From the NCBI RefSeq assembly GCF_039503195.1, contig NZ_JBCJKP010000001.1, positions 3,534,001 through 3,598,000 of the forward strand: 64,000 nucleotides of DNA, in the 5' to 3' direction. The position numbers and the translations under genes were made by a program. Positions within the stretch are counted from its first letter, which is position 1. The number at the start of each line of letters is the position of its first letter. Below the pieces are notes generated by a model. That model was not told the origin of the DNA. It worked only from the letters and a program-made list of their open reading frames with translations, and searched no databases. Below are positions 60,508-64,000 of the stretch, in pieces. Source of the stretch: Streptomyces mirabilis. Lineage in GTDB: Bacteria; Actinomycetota; Actinomycetes; Streptomycetales; Streptomycetaceae.

Positions 60508-61617
60508 ATGACGGGGCACGACACGACCACGGGTGGGCCCATGGAGATGCTGACGATCGGGGCGTTCGCAAACGCGTGCCGGCTGTCGCCGAAGGCGCTG
60601 CGGCTCTACGACGAACTGGAGCTGCTGCGGCCCGCCCGGGTCGACCCGGAGACCGGGTACCGGTACTACGCCGTCGCGCAACTGGAGCAGGCACGGCTGG
60701 TGGCGTGGCTGCGCCGGATCGGGATGCCGCTGGCCCGGATCCGGCGGGTGTGCGCACTGGACGACGCGTCCGCCGCCCAGGAGATCCGCTCCTACTGGGC
60801 ACGGGTCGAGGCCCAGACCGCCGGTCGACGCGAACTCGTGGCGTTCCTCGTGAACCACCTCTCGTACACACCGAGGAAGGACACCGCCATGCTCGAACTC
60901 CGCTACTCCGCGCTCTCCGACACCGGTCTGGTCCGCCCCGCCAACCAGGACACGGCCCACGCGGGCGCCCGCGTCCTCGCCGTGGCCGACGGCTTCGGCA
61001 CGAACGGCGCGCCCGCCAGTACGGCGGCCGTGGAGGCGCTGAAGTCCCTGGACGGCGAACCCCTTCCGGGCGGGAGCGTCCTCAACCTGCTGGAGGACGC
61101 GGTGCGGGGGGCCGCGCGGGCCGTCCAGGACGCCGCACCGGGCAAGGACGACGGCACCACCCTCACCGCCATGGTGTGGACAGGATCCCAGCTCGGACTG
61201 GTCCACATCGGCGACTCCCGCGCCTATCTGCTGCGCGACGGCGAGCTGTTCCGGATCACGCACGACCACACCATGGTCCAGTCGATGATCGACGAGGGCC
61301 GGCTCACGCCGGAGGAGGCCGTCGCCCATCCCCAACGTGCCCTGCTCCTGCAGGCACTCACCGGCGGCGCCGACTCCGTCGTACCCGATCTGCGGTTGTG
61401 CGACGCCCTGCCCGGCGATCGCTACCTGCTCTGCTCGGACGGGCTCTCCACCGTCGTCGCGGACGAGGAGCTCCGGCGGCTACTGGGCTCGGCCCCGGCT
61501 CCCGACGCGGCGGTACGGTCCCTCGTCGAAGCCGCGATCGACGCCGGCGGCCCCGACAACGTGAGCTGTGTGGTGGCGGACGTGGTGGAGGCCGACGGGG
61601 GTCGACGGCTCGGCTGA
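60508..61617 (+). CDS. MerR helix-turn-helix fused to PP2C-type protein phosphatase
   Basis: 369 residues, ATG 60508 after GAGGTACGG. Residues 14-120 are MerR: LTIGAFANACRLSPKALRLY, GYRYYAVAQLEQARLVAWLR, then a coiled helix. Residues 130-362 are a PP2C phosphatase with the metal acids intact: NQD at 146-148, Asp161 in AVADGFG, HIGDSRAYLLR at 233-243, Asp311 in LLCSDGLS and GGPDN at 347-351. The MerR effector domain is replaced by a Ser/Thr phosphatase, so DNA binding and dephosphorylation may be linked. A MerR-type promoter suggests autoregulation. The stop is 1 bp from the convergent FAD-oxidoreductase stop. Confidence 0.93.
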   Translation: MTGHDTTTGGPMEMLTIGAFANACRLSPKALRLYDELELLRPARVDPETGYRYYAVAQLEQARLVAWLRRIGMPLARIRRVCALDDASAAQEIRSYWARVEAQTAGRRELVAFLVNHLSYTPRKDTAMLELRYSALSDTGLVRPANQDTAHAGARVLAVADGFGTNGAPASTAAVEALKSLDGEPLPGGSVLNLLEDAVRGAARAVQDAAPGKDDGTTLTAMVWTGSQLGLVHIGDSRAYLLRDGELFRITHDHTMVQSMIDEGRLTPEEAVAHPQRALLLQALTGGADSVVPDLRLCDALPGDRYLLCSDGLSTVVADEELRRLLGSAPAPDAAVRSLVEAAIDAGGPDNVSCVVADVVEADGGRRLG

Positions 61618-61618
61618 C

Positions 61619-63091
61619 TCAGGTGGGGTCGGCCACCTTCCACTCCTCGTGGCTGAGCGGGGGCTCGGTGAGCTGCGGCTTCAGAGGGCCGCGTACGGCG
61701 GCCAGCAGGACGCTGGGACCGAGGAGGACGTGGGCGCCGCGCTGGAGGGAGGAGACGTCGGTGAAACGGCGGGCTATGCGACCGTTTCCGGTGGCCGTGT
61801 AGAGGAGGCGGTCGACGTACGCGGCCAGGGCCCGGTCACGGAGGGTGGGGCCGGACGCCGTCGCGCCGGGGTAGAAGACGTCCTGGCCGGTGGCGAGGTC
61901 CCACGCGGCGTTGACCGGGCGGGCCGCCGCCTTCTGGGCGGCGCGGGCCAGTCCGGGCGTGCCCCAGCCTCGAGCCCGGATGGCGTCGCGCAGCGCCACC
62001 GCGCTCTGGGCCGCGACCGACATGCCGTGCCCGTAGGTCGGGTTGTACGCCGCGAGCGCGTCGCCGAGGACGGCGAAGCCGTCGGGCCAGTGCCGGGCGC
62101 GCTCGTAGTAGTACCGGCGGTTGGCGGTGGAGCGGGTGAAGGCCACCCCGGTCAGCGGCTCGGCATGTGCGATGAACTCACCGATGACGGGGTGCCGCAG
62201 TTCTTCAAGGGCGAAGCGCTGGAAGTCGGTCTCGTCGGCGCTGGGTTCGCCCCCACGGGTGCCCGACAGGGTGACCAGCCAGCGGCCGTCCTCGACGGGC
62301 AGCAGGACGCCCGCCCGGCCGGGCCTCCCGTCCCGCGGGGCGGCCTGGACGTTGATGACCGGGAAACCGTCCCGGGCCTTCTCGGGCGCGCGGTAGAGCC
62401 GACTGGCGTACGCGAGACCGGAGTCGACCCGACGCTCCTCGGGGCTCGGGAGGCCGAGCTCGCGCAGCCACTGCGGGGAGCGGGAGGCGCGGCCGGTGGT
62501 GTCGACGACCAGGTCGGCCGGGAGGGTGCGCTCGGCGGCGTCGTGACCGCGTACACGGACGCCGGTGACGGCCGTGGCGGTACCGGCGAGGCCGAGCGCC
62601 TCGGCGCGCTCGACGAGCTTGATCCGGTCGTCGTCGAGGACCCGCGCGCGAACGGTCGCGTCCAGCAGGTCGCGGCTGCTGAGGATCATGTAGTGGGACT
62701 CGTTCCAGCGGCGGAACCAGCCCTGCGACGACAGGGCGACCATGTCGGTCGTCAGCGAGAGCCGGTGCGCCCCGGCCTTCCCGAGCAGGTCGACGGTGCC
62801 CGGTACCAGTTCCTCGATCGCCCGGACACCGCCGGACCACAGCAGGTGCACGTGCTGGGCCTGGGGAAGGTTCTTGCGCCGCTCGGGGCCGTCGGGCAGT
62901 ACGTCGCGCTCGACGATCGTGACGACGTCCGCGAACTCGACCAGGGCGCGGGCCGCGAGCATGCCGGCGAGGCTGCCGCCGAGGACGACGGCGGACTTCA
63001 GGGGCCGGCTGGGGACACTCGCGAGTTCGACTCTGTCGCTCACGGTCCTGTCGCTCATGGACTTGTCACTCACACGTCTGTGGTCACTCAT
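61619..63091 (-). CDS. FAD-dependent oxidoreductase/monooxygenase
   Basis: 490 residues, ATG 63091 overlapping the stop of the preceding membrane-protein gene (ATGA). FAD-binding motifs: AVVLGGSLAGMLAARALVEF, ADLVVDTTGRASRSPQWLRE (DG-like motif) and FAVLGDALAAYNPTYGHGMS (GD motif). This resembles class A flavin hydroxylases or geranylgeranyl-reductase-like proteins. The first 23 residues are a repeat of short SD units (MSDHRRVSDKSMSDRTVSDR), so the true start may be later at MSDRT or GTG SDR. Substrate unknown. Confidence 0.88.
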   Translation of the reverse strand: MSDHRRVSDKSMSDRTVSDRVELASVPSRPLKSAVVLGGSLAGMLAARALVEFADVVTIVERDVLPDGPERRKNLPQAQHVHLLWSGGVRAIEELVPGTVDLLGKAGAHRLSLTTDMVALSSQGWFRRWNESHYMILSSRDLLDATVRARVLDDDRIKLVERAEALGLAGTATAVTGVRVRGHDAAERTLPADLVVDTTGRASRSPQWLRELGLPSPEERRVDSGLAYASRLYRAPEKARDGFPVINVQAAPRDGRPGRAGVLLPVEDGRWLVTLSGTRGGEPSADETDFQRFALEELRHPVIGEFIAHAEPLTGVAFTRSTANRRYYYERARHWPDGFAVLGDALAAYNPTYGHGMSVAAQSAVALRDAIRARGWGTPGLARAAQKAAARPVNAAWDLATGQDVFYPGATASGPTLRDRALAAYVDRLLYTATGNGRIARRFTDVSSLQRGAHVLLGPSVLLAAVRGPLKPQLTEPPLSHEEWKVADPT

Positions 63092-64000
63092 GGGGCTGAC
63101 ACGCTCTCTGCCGCGGCGGCCGCGGCCTCGCGTACCGCCCTGATGTCGTCGGGGTGGCGCAGGGCTCGGGACACGGCCTCGATCTCCTCCAGCAGATTCT
63201 CCGTGTCCGGGTTGTTGAGAGGCGCGGTGGCGTCGTCCTGGCGGGTTCGCTTCCTCGTCTCGATCGCGTCCTGGACGGTGACGGCGTGGGCGAGGGCCCC
63301 CGCCCTGCCGGCCTCGAAACCGAGGCCGACGGCGGCGTCGTACGCCTTTCGCCGGAGGTCCTCGTCGATGAACCTGGCCAGGTTCAGCAGCGCGTCCCGG
63401 ATGAACGTCTCGCGGCGTGTCAGGCGCAGTTCGGGGGTGGCACGGAGTCTGAAGGGGACGCGTCCGCCGCCCGTGACGGTCCCCATCAGGCGGTACAGGG
63501 GGTGCAGGTGCCAGTGGCCGAGCCAGGTGTGGGCACGGCGGTGCAGGTACTGGCCGGCATGCGGAAGGATGAAGCCGACCGCGATGAGGATGGCGGCGAG
63601 GCAGGCGACCGGTGGGGCCAGCCCGGTGCTGAGCCAGTCGAGGTCGTGGCCGGTCCAGCGGGCGAGGACGGCGCAGAGTTTGGCGCCGTCGTAGAGCAGG
63701 TTCATCGCGTAGCCGGCGCCGAGGAACATCAGACCGCCGCGCAGCCAGACGTCGAGTCCATCGGTGCGGATCCAGTTCCAGATCAGCTTGGACGTGATCA
63801 GGCAGGCGACGGTGTGCGCGAGCAGATAGAGCACGATCTCTTCGCGCATGAAAGGGGTGTTGGCGTAGTACGTGTCGAGGTCCCGTATCCGCTCGACGTG
63901 GGCGTCGGCGAGTGCGAACAGCACCCACAACGCGACGATCACGCCGGAATACACGGCGACCACCCAGCGGGTGGCACTACGGGTGGTCTCTGAGCGGTCG
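63088..64000 (-). CDS. MAB_1171c-like integral membrane protein, 5' end outside window
   Basis: The frame stays open to the right edge, so the N-terminus is missing. The visible 300 residues have four or five helices (VYSGVIVALWVLFALADAHV, IVLYLLAHTVACLITSKLIW, VACLAAILIAVGFILPHAG) followed by a cytoplasmic helical tail with conserved HLHPLYRLM and ETFIRDALLNLARFIDEDLR. This is the layout of the MAB_1171c putative transporter family, as far as I recognise it. It is translationally coupled to the FAD oxidoreductase gene. Function not established. Confidence 0.7.
   Translation of the reverse strand, partial: DRSETTRSATRWVVAVYSGVIVALWVLFALADAHVERIRDLDTYYANTPFMREEIVLYLLAHTVACLITSKLIWNWIRTDGLDVWLRGGLMFLGAGYAMNLLYDGAKLCAVLARWTGHDLDWLSTGLAPPVACLAAILIAVGFILPHAGQYLHRRAHTWLGHWHLHPLYRLMGTVTGGGRVPFRLRATPELRLTRRETFIRDALLNLARFIDEDLRRKAYDAAVGLGFEAGRAGALAHAVTVQDAIETRKRTRQDDATAPLNNPDTENLLEEIEAVSRALRHPDDIRAVREAAAAAAESVSAP

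Overview
This is a high-GC chromosomal stretch from an actinomycete, almost certainly a Streptomyces. The signs are third-position G/C codon usage, GTG/TTG starts, many translationally coupled ATGA/GTGA junctions, extremely rare TTA codons, and typical families: an SCO2400-like zinc-ribbon protein, DUF2637, a DUF5753 remnant, ChvE/MmsAB sugar transport, DUF4232 lipoprotein, a MerR-PP2C fusion and an AftD-like GT-C protein. No rRNA, tRNA, CRISPR array, insertion sequence or phage was found.

Layout. 1-13.5 kb is mixed metabolism: a GH3 glycosidase (3' end off the window) divergent from a TetR regulator; a 3-hydroxyisobutyrate-dehydrogenase-like/RidA/YrdB-like operon divergent from a LysR regulator; a secreted C15-type peptidase homologue with Ser where Cys is expected; an EI24 membrane protein; a secreted M14 carboxypeptidase with a TTA third codon; Ohr; and a CurA-like reductase divergent from a MarR regulator. 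13.5-23.4 kb is a sugar-acid and sugar-uptake region: galactonate-dehydratase-like enzyme, Zn-alcohol dehydrogenase, a TIM-barrel-like protein of unknown function, ChvE-MmsA-MmsB transporter and aldose 1-epimerase. 23.6-34.3 kb is accessory: an aminotransferase with a roughly 240-residue Ala/Pro/Gln/Met tail, an orphan solute-binding lipoprotein, a zone of gene decay (27.7-30.8 kb), small enzymes, a FMN hydroxyacid oxidase behind a 23-bp palindrome, and a DUF4232 lipoprotein.

34.4-45.1 kb is a plant-arabinogalactan module: GH35 beta-galactosidase on +, and on the minus strand an IclR regulator, SMP-30 lactonase, CUT1 ABC transporter, GH43 arabinanase-like and GH51 arabinofuranosidase. A shared operator-like palindrome (core ATTTCGAAC, fullest form GTTCGAAATATCGAAC) lies before the dehydratase, the unknown TIM-barrel gene, the CUT1 operon and the iclR gene itself. 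This suggests one IclR-controlled regulon, split over about 30 kb, that releases arabinose/galactose outside the cell, imports them and oxidises them through lactone and sugar acid.

45.2-59.5 kb is a surface-glycan cluster: PucR regulator, tiny membrane protein, DUF3068, GT4, methyltransferase, giant AftD-like arabinofuranosyltransferase, PapA-like acyltransferase, a TTA-containing methyltransferase, DMT transporter, Trm112 and FkbM methyltransferase. Nearly all junctions from GT4 onward overlap. 59.5-64 kb holds an ATP-grasp enzyme, a MerR-PP2C fusion with a MerR-type promoter, a FAD oxidoreductase and a membrane protein cut by the right edge. Functions are assigned from recognised motifs without database searches.
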